NCBI GenBank assembly: GCA_965644295.1
Contig: CBFFRP010000019.1
Coordinates: 124,001 to 188,000, forward strand
Source of the DNA: Paraphysomonas bandaiensis
Taxonomy: Eukaryota; Chrysophyceae
Reading direction: 5' to 3'
Length of the DNA: 64,000 bases
A model generated the notes under the pieces. It did no database searches and was not told where the DNA came from. It was given only the letters and a program-made list of their open reading frames with translations. Below, in pieces: positions 11,255 through 23,436 of the stretch; positions within the stretch are counted from its first letter, which is position 1; each line of letters starts with the position of its first letter. The translations under genes were made by a program, and so were the position numbers.

Positions 11255-12684
11255 CTACACTTCATCATCCTCTCGCAAGAGAGAAGTTCTGGAGTTAACT
11301 CGCTTTGGAACCGCCTCGCGCTGTTTTTCATTTAGAGTACCAACGTTCTGTGCTCGCAGGAGTTCTTTATAGAAATATTTTCTGTCCTTAGGAAACTTAT
11401 AGCTGAAGTATGGAGCTGTCCACACAAACCAGTAAGCGAAAGAGAGTACTTTCGAGTATAGGAAGGTTGCGAGAACAGTGTAAACCCGCATCACAACGTA
11501 CGCCTGGTAGAGAGCAGCGAGTGACAGAATGACGTTGATAACAACAAAAACAAAAAGTACACGCCCTCCTAAATATTCCACAGCATCCTTTATTCCTCGA
11601 CCGATACAATTCTCTTGGAAGAAGACACGACCATGGACACAGTCGCAGGTGGCCAAAAATTTCAACAGTGAGGCATATGGCACTATGATGCATGCTGCAG
11701 CTGCGGATATCATCCATGGCGGGTAGTATTGACAATGCTCTTTATATTCGCTGTAGTCCATGCCATCATTTTTCCCGCCAACACATTGCAGTCGTTCGTT
11801 GCCATGTTCATCCGCCACGTGCTGCTCGTCACAACCACCGGTACAAATAAATTTCTGTAATATAAATTCTTCAGTATATATTTATAAAATCAGAAGCCAG
11901 TGTGTATCCTGAGCACTGAATATACCTAAGCACTTAATATAACTTACTTACCTCATGGTAGTGCAAATCGTTGAGCATTGCCACTGTGAGAACAAACGCA
12001 AAGGAAAGCGTACAGAGAAATACAATCACCCGCAGCTTGGTTTTAAAAGGATGTAATCTGTGGTGCGCGAAAAGCCCAAGTAATGGGTGCCGGTTACGGA
12101 TAAATTGAAAGTAGTTGCTCGATACTGATCCATCTGTGCCAGGGTATCCGAACACTACCAACTCTCGTTGTTACGCACAAAAAAGTACAATGTATGAAAA
12201 TACCTCGCTGTGACAACAAGAACCGTACGATCGCATTTTCGTCACTCGAGTCCACAGCAACAATCTCCTGGCCGAAGCCACCTTTAGCCAACTTCCGCTC
12301 TGCGCGTTGTAATCGTGCCCTGAAGCTATTGCGTGCGACCTGACGGGATCGGCTCATTCTATACTCCGCGGGGCACTCCTCTGAATCACCCGCATCTTCT
12401 TCTACATTATCCTCTCGGTCTTCATTACCAGGATTACATGACATAGGATTCGTCGAGCATTCTATTTCTGATTGCTCTTTATCTACGGCAGATGCTGATA
12501 AGACAGGCGCCTCAACACTTGGTGGTTCTATATAGTCTTCATCAAAAGGATTAGAGGAAGGTTGAACAGGATGGTACAGCTTTGAGGAACTTTGAACATC
12601 TACATCGAAAGGATTCGTTGGATTCTGTACAGTTCGTTTAACTTTTCGTGGTATAGGTAATCCGAAATCATCCCTATCACTCAT
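11255..12684 (-). CDS. NPF-motif membrane protein, unknown function
   Basis: Three exons, 12684-12204, 12163-11952 and 11854-11255, with introns of 40 and 97 bp; 430 residues. The N-terminal ~160 residues are acidic and disordered-looking and carry two NPFD motifs (in PTNPFDVD and SSNPFDED). NPF tripeptides are known ligands of EH domains in endocytosis. After NRHPLLGLF..HRLHPF come about four hydrophobic segments: VIVFLCTLSFAFVLTVAML, WMISAAAACIIVPYASLL, VLFVFVVINVILSLAALY, and a weaker one near TVLATFLYSKVLSFAYWFVW. A loop with four cysteines (CTGGC...C...C) separates the first two. The basic C-tail ends in an acidic DDEV. A role in membrane trafficking is only an inference from the NPFs. 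Confidence 0.7.
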
Positions 12685-13245
12685 GTTTCAAATGGAATTC
12701 AACCCGTTATAAAGTAATATCTCTACTGTTCTTCAAAATTTATATAAAGTTATTCAAATGATGATGTCAATATCTAGATGATGATCGTCTTATATATACA
12801 GCAGCACGACATTGTCTCAATCAGTGAGAAGTGTGAAGGAGGTTGTGAATTTTGTGTGCTTGAAGGGCTCATTTCATATAAAGAAAGCAAAGCAAGAGTC
12901 GACTTTATAAAACTGGACTTTTCTATTCACTATAATTTGAAAACTAGGATTTTTACTTTTTTACAGAAGTCTGTACTGCCCGGCTTAAGTATATAAGTGC
13001 TGATGATGAGTGACCGGTATGTATGCTGTTGCTGGTGAGTAATACATGTATGTATGTATGTATGTATGTATGTATGTATGTATGTATGTATGTATGTATG
13101 TATGTATGTATGTATGTATGTATGTATGTACAGAGTGTGTACAGAGCTTCTTATATCTAGATATGCTGTGTGTTCCAATTTTAGAAAGAACGTTACCGAA
13201 ACGATACCAAACATTTGTAATGGCATCTGAAATGCTATTCAAGTA
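12685..13245. other. Intergenic with microsatellite
   Basis: 561 bp upstream of the NPF membrane-protein gene. The only clear feature is the (ATGT)n tract at 13046-13130; open frames across it simply translate the repeat. Confidence 0.45.
13046..13130. repeat. (ATGT)n tetranucleotide microsatellite
   Basis: About 21 uninterrupted copies of ATGT. Smaller tracts of the same motif occur near 19200, 23695 and 26095. Confidence 0.97.
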
Positions 13246-13700
13246 ATGATTCGTCTACCAAGTGTACGTTTTATTCGCGGCGTTCAGCGAATTACGAGCA
13301 GAAAATTATCCACTTTTCCGGGAAAACGAAAGAAAAACTACCGCAGAGTTTTTCCGAATTTTTAAAAACTACAGCCGCGGGTTGACTCTTCTTGGTGGAT
13401 TTACACTGGCCACTGGAGCTATAGTAACCATCAGTGTTCAGACCAGGGAGAGAATCGTTTTGACCGAGAAGGAATTGGACTACGAGATAAAGTTGGTACA
13501 GGAGAGAATAAATTGGCACAAGAGAAATCTGAACATGAGATAAAATTGGTTGAGAGAGAAGCGGAATTAAATGCTCTGAAAAATTTGCTCCTCTTTGGAC
13601 AGAGCGAGGCAGTCTTTCGTCGGCGGTCCTGTTGAAAAGGTGGACACCAAACTCAACGCACAAGTTGATGAATACCTATTCACTGATGGTATAGCACTGA
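13246..13700 (+). pseudogene. Probable broken gene for a mitochondrial-type single-TM coiled-coil protein
   Basis: The ATG at 13246 opens MIRLPSVRFIRGVQRITSRK, an Arg-rich amphipathic leader typical of mitochondrial presequences, and the frame stops after 39 codons. The adjacent frame continues plausibly: ENERKTTAEFFRIFKNYSRG, a hydrophobic segment LTLLGGFTLATGAIVTISV, and a charged helix ending YEIKLV. A further frame switch near 13500 gives QEKSEHEIKLVEREAELNAL, which repeats the EIKLV theme, and a third piece follows (PVEKVDTKLNAQVDEY). No introns of the usual size bridge these pieces; only a 29-bp GT-AG interval could mend the second one. Two or three frameshifts therefore suggest a pseudogene, or assembly errors. 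Confidence 0.4.
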
Positions 13701-14395
13701 TTCTACTACCCACCCACCCGTGTATCAACTTAGCTGACCATAGATCACGCGCAGATTCTGTTGCCCCACCCCACCTGTGTTAACCTTTGCTGAGATTACA
13801 CGGGATTTCTCATAACTATGCATGACTTTTATATGTGTAATTCACGCAGATTCTAGTAGGACCATGGGTACCTTCCCATTAGTACCTAACAAAGATTACG
13901 CGGGACTTCTCGTGGCCATGCATAACTCAGTATAGGACTAGTGTGACACTGGCCGCCCCCTCCCTCCCCTAGAATGCGCGGGGTTTCTCGTAATCTCATA
14001 TAGGCTATGTAAGTATAGTGTAGATTTAGCTAGAGTTTTCTTGGTGCCGGCACACAAAGAATACTCTGAGATTTTCATTAATAATCTATACGTTAATTAG
14101 CTTAGTCAACGCTAGCACTTCACAAGCGTACGCTCTCAGAATGGGGCATGTACTCTTATCATTAATGAATTATTAGTACTTGAAATATATCGTATCATTA
14201 ATGAAATATATCGTACCATTGACAGAGCATACAACAGCAATATCAACCACCACAGCGTTCAGCATTTTATCATACACAACCATATCATACAGCATAGCAT
14301 TATACAATATTATACTATATACTATCAGAATTTTTATCACATGCACCATACTGCATAATATATCATTGCACTACATGGTACTCTTCACTACTTCA

Positions 14396-14444
14396 GTGCA
14401 AGAAGGAACCAGGGCAGCCGGGCGCTTAGGCACCCTTCTTGCAC
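14396..14444. repeat. Perfect 11-bp inverted repeat (hairpin)
   Basis: GTGCAAGAAGG at 14396-14406 is exactly complementary to CCTTCTTGCAC at 14434-14444. The 27-nt GC-rich loop stands out in an AT-rich region. It could be a small-RNA precursor or a foldback remnant; function is unknown. Confidence 0.6.
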
Positions 14445-15254
14445 CGGTAATTATAAACATCACTGCATCTACAACAACATAGTAAACCATCACACCATTC
14501 AGTATCTCATACCATGTACAATCCAATTTTATACCATCATACAACATAGTGCATCCATCATACTTTATGACATCCAGTCCATTATATCATGATATACAGC
14601 CTTCTATTCCTTCACCTGTACCGCATATACGATATTCTAACCTGCCTTCCCTCCCATAGCTGGTAGTGCTGTACGGTATATCGGGGGTATATTGTATACA
14701 TCATATAACAGCAGGGAAAGTATACATTGTATGTCAATGGTCCTCATATCCAGATACGGTTCATTGCAAGGCTGTGCGTTGGAATGGTACGCAATACTTC
14801 TAGATTTTAAAGACAACTACCTATGAAGTCTAGTGTACAATATAGTTATTGAGCTCTGTTGGTTCAGCTGTCGATAGAGAGGTACTGATTCACGTGGATT
14901 TCCTTATATGTGATTATGAAGTGGACAATAAACATTTATTCTCAACCTTATCATGGAACTTACGTATGAATATATATATAATATAGATTACTGGGTTGAT
15001 ATTTCAACTTATCATTAGTATCATGCCAGCTAACAACCTTGATAACTTTGTAGGAGTAAGTGTTTATTTTATAAGCTAAAACCCGTGAATGTAATACAGC
15101 TGTATTGTTGAAAAACGCGCCAGTTGTATATATACCCACTAAAACTTTTGCACCAGGCACAAAGAGATTGCTTTTAATTTTGTTGTTCCTTGTAGTAGTG
15201 AATGTCTTATTATTAGCAATAAGCGAGTCAGAACTACTGTTGAAAAACAATTTA

Positions 15255-15345
15255 AGTAACAAGTGCTCAACTCTGATATCCTGCTATTTAACGCTACGAA
15301 AGCTGCTTGTGCGTCACCGCAAGCACCAAGGTGCGACTACTTTCG
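15255..15345 (-). repeat. Structured dispersed repeat, copy 1
   Basis: Read on the minus strand it begins CGAAAG and closes its outer stem with CTTTCG. Inside are GCAC-CTTG-GTGC and TGCG-GTGA-CGCA hairpins, the second with a GNRA-type loop. A conserved 3' flank (TAGCGTTAAATAG.AGGATATCAGAGTT) follows. Copies 2 and 3 are at 36194-36287 and 37200-37291 on the plus strand. Sequence outside the unit is not shared. Confidence 0.75.
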
Positions 15346-15731
15346 CACTTTGCTCAGTGCCACACTCTCTATCTCAGTATATAGCGAAGAAGTTAATATC
15401 TCAGTGCACTGGCAAGACAGTAAATTTGGCGGTAGCAGCGTAATACTATACTATTTATAGATTCATCAGTATTACTCGTACAACCACATGGTAGTTAGTA
15501 CGATATGTAAGCTTGTTTCTGATCACTCATCGCTCAGGCTCAGATGTGCTTGCTTAAAGCTTTATAGCAATTGAAATCTCTAAAGATAAGTAATCAAAAT
15601 TACAAATTTATTGCTTACTTTGATCACAACTGTAACTGTTTTTACACGCGAAAACAGTTATATTATCAGTAGAACGTTAGCACATACAATACATGCAAAT
15701 ATATAGACACAAAATAAATTTCCCAGAAATT

Positions 15732-18700
15732 CTACGTCGAACTAAAAAGACGTAGACTAGATGATTTTAGCCCACCCTTATACCTCTTTCTATTCTTCTT
15801 GGAGAGCTTATTCTTTACTGTATTGAAGTCGTCCTCAGGAAGTGTTGACACAGATAAGTCGGTCCTATACTCTCTACTAGGGCGATAGTGGGTTGCTATT
15901 CGGTTGTGCATTAAGTTCACATGCAAACAACTTCCAGGGAGACTAGCACCATTATAAGCATCGAATGCGCGGATAACATCGTCCGTAAGAGCAATTAGGT
16001 TCCACCTAAAGTCTAACTCCGTTACACTAGTTCTCTTGTTACTAGATACGGCTCGAAACACTTCCAAAAAACCATTCTCTTCAATCATGTTAAGCGAAAG
16101 ACAGAGAGTCTGCAACGATGTGTTTACAGCAAGTCCCTTGGCTAGGAGGGACATGTCACCATTGAGTAGACCAAGACCGTGCAAGTAGAGATGCTGTACA
16201 CCAGGTACCGAGTAATTGAAGAAGTCTAGTAATAAATTTGATAAGGCCCCTGTTACTAGATCAATATCCCTAGTAAGTCCCGATATCCCCTCAATGTGAA
16301 TAGAGTGAATCATAGGATTCGCAGTCTGAATCTCGTGGCACAGTTTCTGAATGAACTCTGCTGACCAGTTGCCCCCCAGGAGGCATACCATGCGCAGAGA
16401 TCGACAGTTACGAATGGCTGGAATCATATCAAATTCGTAATTCGGGCTCCTTCCCTTGACGCAGTGAAATATAAGTCGTCTGGTCCGACACATGGTATGG
16501 CGAAGTACAGCACCTAACATAACGCAGTCCTCAGGGGAAAAATGGCGAGTGCAGTATATGGTGTGTTGATTCAGTGCCCGTTGAAACTGTGCTGTATTCT
16601 GTCGAACACCAGGTGGCTTATAAAAACACCCAGCACCAGTAGTACTTCCATTGTCCTCGGCCACGAGACTCTCCAGGAGAGAGTCCGAAGCTTCTGAAAA
16701 AAGTACACTCTTTCTATTCTTCAGCAAGAGTCTCGTGAGACCAGTTAGGCTACTTGTCTGGTAATTCCTATACGTGCGCTGAATTCGGGTCGCCATTTGG
16801 TCTCTATGTTTGTGCCAAGCAATCTCTCTACGCCTGTATGATACAGTAGTTACAGAGTTGACAAGGAATACGTGGAATGCACAGAATATACATGTAGGTG
16901 TGCACGCCAAATGATATACACTCACCAACGCTTATATGAGCGCTGAATAACTCGGGCAGAAACTTCCATACGGGCCACATTAAGCTTCCACCTAAGTCTC
17001 TGCTTCCACCGAAACAGCAGAGCGAAATGAAGGAAGAGCGCGTATTGCTCACGCTTTCGTCGTTGCAATGCTACAATGCGAGTGACGTTATGCTGAAAGG
17101 TCATGTTGCGTGCACGAATATAGCGCTGCACAGTGACAGCTGCCTCAATTTCTTTTTCCCTTTGCATCTCAAGCTGTCTACGAGCTCTTCGGGCTGGCCT
17201 GGACCTGGCGATACACTGAATTACGGTTGCGGCTGTGTGTAACATCAGCAGCCGCTTTTTTCGGCGGTCTATTGCATGTTGAGCAACGTCGCGGCGAAGC
17301 TTGTATGCTTTAAAGCAACGCCACATTTTGGCATGGGCGGTATCCTGGAGGGCAAGTAGCGGAAGAATCTTCGTGATGGCATGTCTACGGCTGACATACT
17401 TATGCTTCCCCAGACGATACACATTATCACGAATTGATCTGACATAGGGTGTCTTCATAAACTGTCGATAGGCTTCCGTGCAGAGCATGGAGTGCTTCGC
17501 ACGTTGTGGAGCCTGCCACAACCATATAATGCGAACATGCCGAAACTGCCGTTGAATTTTCTTTGCACAATCACCTTCGAAAACAAACTTTGGTCGCCAT
17601 TTATCTCGAGAATAATACGCCAATTCCTTTCGCACTGACATATCCATCCAATTTTTGGCAATCTTCTCCTCCAGTTCACCCACGACAATTTCGTAGTAGC
17701 GTTTCCTATAACCAGGTGCCACCCATCTGTGTCGCCAAGACATCTCTATAACAAAAACAGCGTGGGTTTCCTGCTGTATTCGTTTGGCATGCTCCGGGCT
17801 CCATTGTGATATAGCCGCACGAACCTAATAAACTAAGGTCAGCACATGCAGATTGACGTATAAGTAAATACCTCCTTATCAAAATGATTTTGCTTAAGAG
17901 CAAAAGAAGCATAGCGGGCAGCATCCTCGTAGTTCTGAATGCCTAATGACAGAAAAGAATATACTTTACAACTTCATATAATACGTAGTGTGCGGTCTCA
18001 CTTGCACAGTTTTTCGCAATTTTCATGAGAACGGGTATATTCATCTCTTCAATGTCCTTCTTCTTGCGAAATACATTAACTTTATCTACATACTCTTTGT
18101 AACAGTCCCTCGCAATTAACTCTTCCTCCATACTATGAGCGTAGTCACCCAAAAGCTTCCATGTCCTAGGCTCCTCGATCCAATCCTTGAAGGCAGGTAC
18201 TTGATCTGTTCCAGCCAGAGGGGGCTTACGCTTGGCGCACGCATCATAGAGAGATTGATAAACCCCCACCGCGCGAAACCTGTTGGCAGGATTTGAGGAA
18301 GCCTGTAATGACCGTGTGTAGAGTAGAATCGCATGTATCTGCCACCACGTCGCACATTACCAATAAATCGACATCATAGAGCGAAACTTACATCATCAAT
18401 GCCTACAGGAAGAGCCTCTAGTAAAAACTGAAGGGTGTCAATGCATTGGTTGATAAATTCTTCACTGCGTCTGGCATCAGAGTACTCTGCAATATACTTG
18501 CCAACTATAGTTGTGCGGAACATGACATGGAAATAGCCCCTATAATTAGGGAAGTTGTTCAAGATCTTACTGTAGGTCTCCATGGCAGCCTGAAAAGCAC
18601 CGTAATGCTCCATTACCTTTCCAAACTCTTGAAGTACTTGTGGCAGCCTAAACATAGCGTATATATCGAATTTCATTGTTTCTATGCCAGTTTGGTAATA

Positions 18701-19045
18701 GTGGTACGCATATTCAAGGTACACTCTATCCCTAGTTAAAAAGAACATCTGTAAACTACATCTCGCAGCCGTTAGGTTATAAGCCGATACAATTTCAGTT
18801 GAAATCCAATACGAAGTTTCCTCTTTGCACAAACTTTCAAGTAAAGGCCATGATGACTCGTATTCTCCACCGTAAAATAAATTTAAAGCGAGTCGCCATT
18901 TCGTATGTCTGACTGTAGCATCAACTGTCGAGTCTCCAGACGTTGAATCATACACGGATTGTAAATAATTCGAAATGACCTTATATCCCGCCCATATCCA
19001 GCGTCTAGAAGCCTTGCTTCTAAATCTAAGCATCTGTTTCTCCAT
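15732..19045 (-). CDS. TPR - IQ motif - leucine-rich repeat protein
   Basis: Five exons, 19045-18392, 18302-17970, 17934-17872, 17824-16926 and 16833-15732, with introns of 89, 35, 47 and 92 bp; 1,016 residues. The N-terminal ~345 residues are helical, with TPR-like spacing (YEDAARYASFALKQNHFDKE and similar). The middle (about 370-640) is basic and holds IQ-type calmodulin-binding motifs such as IQRQFRHVR, VIQCIARSRPARRARRQ, VIQRSYKRW and RIQRTYRNYQ. The C-terminal ~300 residues hold leucine-rich repeats (LQTLCLSLNMIEENGFLEVF, VTELDFRWNLIALTDDVI). Proteins of this design are common in flagellated protists and often ciliary, but I cannot name an ortholog. It is divergently arranged with the MAK-like kinase. 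The 35-bp second intron was chosen over a 27-bp alternative because only it keeps phase. Confidence 0.82.
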
Positions 19046-19732
19046 ATTATCTACACGCTATACACCACACTTATAAAATAACACACTGCATTTAAATGAT
19101 GCCCCATCCATAGATCGATTAAGGCATATAGATAAAATCATAACTAATAAATCTATTTGATTATAGAGTTATCTCTTGGATCACTTTACTACATATATAT
19201 ATGTATGTATGTATGAGATGCTTAAGACTGCAATCTCGTAAAGGAAACCGCTTTGCGACCGGTTCATAACACCATACATACATGCACATGTATACAGTAT
19301 ACAGTATACAGTATTCTATACAGTATTCTACATTCAACTAAACGGATGTATAACAATGTACAGTTCGTTCTTGTAACAAATGTCTCGTAGTACAAATATA
19401 CATCTCTATCTTCTACTATAATCATACTAATGTACTGCTGTAGTTGGGAATAGAGTACTGTACAAGTACAACAACTATATTGTTCCACACACATATATTG
19501 TACCTCTCGAGGTCCTACAGCAGTACATATATATACACAGCACACGCATAGTTGACGTTATGCATTTGCTTCTCTTGATTGTTTCAAATACTGTGCTGTT
19601 AATATATACATACATACATTACGAGACCTTATATCACTTAGAGACATATCCCATACGGGTGAGTGTCACATCTTATTATATTAGGTTTGTCTCTGGTTCT
19701 TGAAGTAATATAAAGGCGATATCGGTGTTGCC
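19046..19732. promoter_or_regulatory. Shared divergent promoter region, TPR-IQ-LRR / MAK-like kinase
   Basis: 687 bp between two outward-facing start codons, with (GTAT)n and TATACAG-rich simple repeats near 19200-19330. No firm motif was identified. GTTGCC just before the kinase ATG resembles an RFX half-site, but no second half is present. Confidence 0.4.
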
Positions 19733-22123
19733 ATGAATCGTTATAAAGTAACGAAACAATTAGGAGATGGGACATATGGGTCTGTATTAAAGGCTGTTAA
19801 TCGACAAACAGGAGAAGTGGTATATATTCCACTCCATTGAAACATTTTATTTCTAACTAAAATAAAACAGACTGCTGTTAAGAAAATGAAAAAGAAGTTT
19901 TATACATGGGAGGAATGTATGCAGTTGCGTGAAGTGAAGGTATGGTAAATAGATGTCTTCCTTATATTATTAATTGACTTTTATAGAGTTTAAAAAAGTT
20001 AAACCACCCAAATATTGTGAAATTGAAGGAAGTTATTCGGGAGAATGACGAACTGTATTTTGTCTTCGAGTTTATGGAAGGAAATTTATACGAGTTGATG
20101 AAAAACAGAGACAGACACTTTCCTGAGTCAAAGATTCGAAACATTATGTATCAGATATTTCAAGGGATGGCATTTATGCACAAGCATGGTTTCTTTCATC
20201 GTGATGTGAAGCCAGAGAATATGCTGGTAAGGACATGTTTTCCACAGCAGTCGGTGGGATTTCATAGCACATAGTATTGGGTTAGAGTTAGTCTCTTCTT
20301 CCCATCCTTCCTTCTATTTGAATATATTATTCCGGATATTTTTCTGTTTTTTTAGGGAAGCCTACCTCATACTTACGATGTGCTGAAAATGATTTGCAGG
20401 TCAAAGGCGATGTAATCAAAGTTGCAGATTTTGGCCTTGCGAGAGAAATTCGGTCTAAGCCTCCGTACACGGACTATGTATCTACTAGATGGTACCGTGC
20501 TCCAGAGGTGCTACTGAGGGCCCCCAATTACAACTCCCCTATTGACCAGTGGGCATGTGGGGGTATTATTGCGGAGCTGTACACTCTACGCCCGCTATTT
20601 CCTGGGTCCTCTGAAGCAGACGAGATCTACAAGATATGCTCAATAATGGGGTCTCCGACGATGAGAACTTGGGGGGAGGGAATGAGGTTAGCAAAAAAAT
20701 TTTAATAATATGTTGTGCTGTGTTGGTGCTTCTATTCTACGTAATAATGATAACTCGCTACTTCGCGTATAATGTTGTTGCTGATATTGTGACTCTATGC
20801 AGGCTGGCGGCTCAAATGAACTTCAGATTTCCGCAGTTCGTACCGACCCCCCTTTCGCAGATTATACCCAACGCCTCTCATGAGGCTATAGTACTTATGC
20901 AGGTAAAGCTTAGTATCTGTCACATATTTTATCTTGTTAGACTATAGCTGAATATTGGAGGTGATATATTTCAAGACTATTGTTATTCGCACTTATTGAG
21001 TAATGTAGTATTAAATGTGTTGTAATGTGCGTCAATACAGGATTTGATGAAATATGACCCTCAGCAACGCCCGACAGCATCACAGGCACTACAGTATCCC
21101 TATTTTCAGGTGTGTGACTGTCATGAATATATGTTTATGCACTCGGGATTTAACTTTTTTCGCATCTAGGTTAATGCCGCTATTGCCCCTCCTCCTAGTC
21201 TAGCCCAACCACAACGATCCACATTCACTAGGCGGCCAGTGCAGGCCACAGAGCACGAACAGAGGATTCAAGAGGCAGAAGCAGAAAGAATTGTACGTGC
21301 GCATACCCATGTATGTATCTAAGTCTTACCACATTATTTTCTCAGAGAGAAGCTAAGCTCGACAATAATGAACTATCATTGGCTCCTCCACCGTCAGTGT
21401 TACATGATTCTGTCGGTCAACCCCGCACCAATTCCACGTATGTTGCCCAGCGCTTAGCAGGTGAGCCCAGACAAGGGCATCCGACTAACGTACTGCCGTC
21501 GATGCCTTCCGGAGCCGCTGCTGGTGGAATGGGAAGTGCACGAGAGGGATATGGCGGTTTATCGGCAATCAGTGCAGGTGAAATTGCGCAATCATCCCTT
21601 CGCTGTTCTTTACTACGGTTTTACATTCTGCAATGTATACATCATGTATAATAATCGCAGTCTGTGGGTCGACGTGTATTTTGTTGTAATAGTTTTTACA
21701 GCGACAGGATCTCATGGTGGTGGTGGTGGACTCGGATCAGGTGGAGATACGGGAGGAAGCAAGTGAGTGTGTGTTTGTATTAAGTGTACTCAATAGCGTG
21801 TTTTGCTCGAATAACACTGTTTCGTCAGATACTCAAAACAAGCGCGCTACCAGCCCGGTGCTAGTGCAGCCACAGCATACACGAGCACCTCTATGGGTGG
21901 GGGAGGGTATGGGGCCTCTGCTATGGGCTCTAACTTGCCTACTGGGGGGAGTTCGGGAATGTCAGGTGTGGGGAACGTGGGAAGTGCTTATAACAGTGGC
22001 CCTGCCGCCTCTGGCTCAAGGTTCGGACGTCTGGCCCAGTTTGGTATGAACATGGGCTCGCAACAGCAGGTATCCGGCCAGCAGTCCAGTGCTGTCACTG
22101 GATACGGTAGACACAAGTACTAA
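19733..22123 (+). CDS. MAK: MAK/ICK-type RCK-family Ser/Thr kinase (flagellar length/IFT regulator)
   Basis: Ten exons: 19733-19819, 19871-19939, 19987-20226, 20400-20686, 20803-20902, 21041-21109, 21170-21292, 21346-21577, 21702-21762 and 21829-22123; 520 residues with all phases consistent. The kinase domain (residues ~4-286) reads like vertebrate [63 protein letters not shown], then the TDY activation motif in [19 protein letters not shown] kinases act at cilia and limit flagellar length by regulating intraflagellar transport. The C-terminal ~230 residues are Gly/Ser/Gln-rich and disordered-looking, as in the family. MAK/ICK fits better than MOK because of the [13 protein letters not shown] and FYTWEEC blocks. 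Confidence 0.93.
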
Positions 22124-23176
22124 ATCATGAAACTGTACATGGTTACATATGTTAAATGGCTGATGGTCGGCTGTTGAACATATAGTGTAGGACTATACAG
22201 TGGGTGTTTGTAGTTATCGTATATTTTGTTATAGTAAAAATACTGCCATAGATAGACACAAAAGGGCACTGGCGTCTGCTCTTTTGCTTCGCCGGTTCTG
22301 CGGCGATGTGTTACCGCCGTTTGTATGCTGTGATTGACGTGTTACCTATTAGTGACATTTTTACATTATCGAGAATCAGTGTTCTGTCTCTAAATTGCTG
22401 ATGATGAAGTAATCGTAAATAGTAGCATGGTATGGTGGCGTCACAAATAATAAATACTGTTAACTTAGAATAGGAGAAAACCTCGTTGATTTTATTCATA
22501 TGAATTATGAATGCCATATATCATATGTGATATATATTATGCATGAGGAAAAGTGGCGCATCTACTCTCTCACAAAGCAAAGGAACTTACAGTGAACGAT
22601 ATTCTATATTATTTTTTGCAGTGTTTTGTCAATAGTATAATTTAATCATAATTGGATTCAGGTCTCGGATAATGCTGTCAGCATTACAGTCATAAAACGC
22701 ACCTGTATGTGGCATATTTATTTTTACTACATACACTTGCTGTACAGTAGAACTGTTAGCTGTGTCTTGGTTTGTCCTAAATAAGTTAATACAATCTTTG
22801 ACTATATCATGACGGGAGGAAGCAGTACAACTATGAATGCTGAATGCTGTGAACTTCCAAGCATAGTGGTTGTTTTTCGTGTAAGGACTATCAATACTAT
22901 TATCAATGTGTCGCCATAAGCATTATAGAGCGGTATTAACAACATAGTCCATAAAGGGAAGACATCGGAAAGGCCGTAGAAACGCCCACTTCATCCTTCA
23001 CTATGACCTAGCTTAAAAAAGGGGCATTTCAGTGAACTACGCCTAAGTAAAAAGCTCTGTATCATAAAATTTGCAATTTTTACAGCAAAATTCAAGTCAC
23101 GCATTATGAACAGTGACATTAATACGCGAAAACTGAGGCAAGCTGTATACAACGGCCAGCTACTTCAAATATTTGA
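22124..23176. other. Convergent intergenic region, nothing recognised
   Basis: About 1.05 kb between the 3' ends of the kinase and COA5 genes. A short GC-richer patch at 22265-22320 (GCTTCGCCGGTTCTGCGGCGATG) can form small hairpins, but no RNA family is recognised. Confidence 0.4.
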
Positions 23177-23436
23177 TTAATATACACGTGGACCTCTTAT
23201 TCTTGTTCTCATATCAAGTGCGCTTCTTCTACATGTAAAATAAGCTGAATGTAATTCCTGTTTGAAATTAATATACGAGATATATATATATGATAGTAGT
23301 GTACCTGACAATCAGTGCTGCCCTCCTCTCTAATCTTCTTTAAACATGTCTTTATATCTCCACCATTCTTCATACATTCAGTTTTCTTCATACAATCCAA
23401 TAAAACTTGTGCGCTTTCCTTACACGATGTTCCCAT
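23177..23436 (-). CDS. COA5: Cytochrome c oxidase assembly factor COA5/PET191
   Basis: Two exons, 23436-23305 and 23257-23177, with a 47-bp intron; 70 residues. CX9C spacings are present: C5-x9-C15, C20-x9-C30, and a third pair across the splice (C43-x9-C53). The C-terminal block LDMRTRIRGP matches LDARSRFRG of PET191, and CRRSALD matches CKRSMLD. The protein is a small intermembrane-space factor needed for complex IV assembly, imported through the Mia40 disulfide relay. Without the intron the first exon would end in an unrelated tail, so the splice is well supported. Confidence 0.92.

Larger units (their letters stand above)
13701..15731. other. Intergenic, low-complexity and repeat remnants
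   Basis: About 2 kb without a convincing gene. Near 13793, 13894 and 13973 there are degenerate copies of a GATTACGCGGGATTTCTCGTAA-like word about 80-100 bp apart. The open frame at 14180-14482 is built of ATCATACAGCAT-like low-complexity sequence. A hairpin (14396-14444) and one copy of the structured dispersed repeat (15255-15345) are listed separately. Confidence 0.45.

Noticed and set aside
12930-13246. Open frames of YIHT/MYVC repeats on both strands
   Set aside because: They translate the (ATGT)n microsatellite only.
14180-14482. 100-codon plus-strand open frame
   Set aside because: The composition is low-complexity (Ile/Thr/Ser from ATCATACA repeats) with no domain or conserved pattern.
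14960-15460. Overlapping open frames on both strands (for example HWQDSKFGGSS)
   Set aside because: A faint resemblance to a transposon-associated WQD motif was noted, but no flanking domain supports it and a structured repeat overlaps the region.
19720-19740. RFX X-box at the MAK promoter
   Set aside because: Only one half-site (GTTGCC) is present and it overlaps the start codon.
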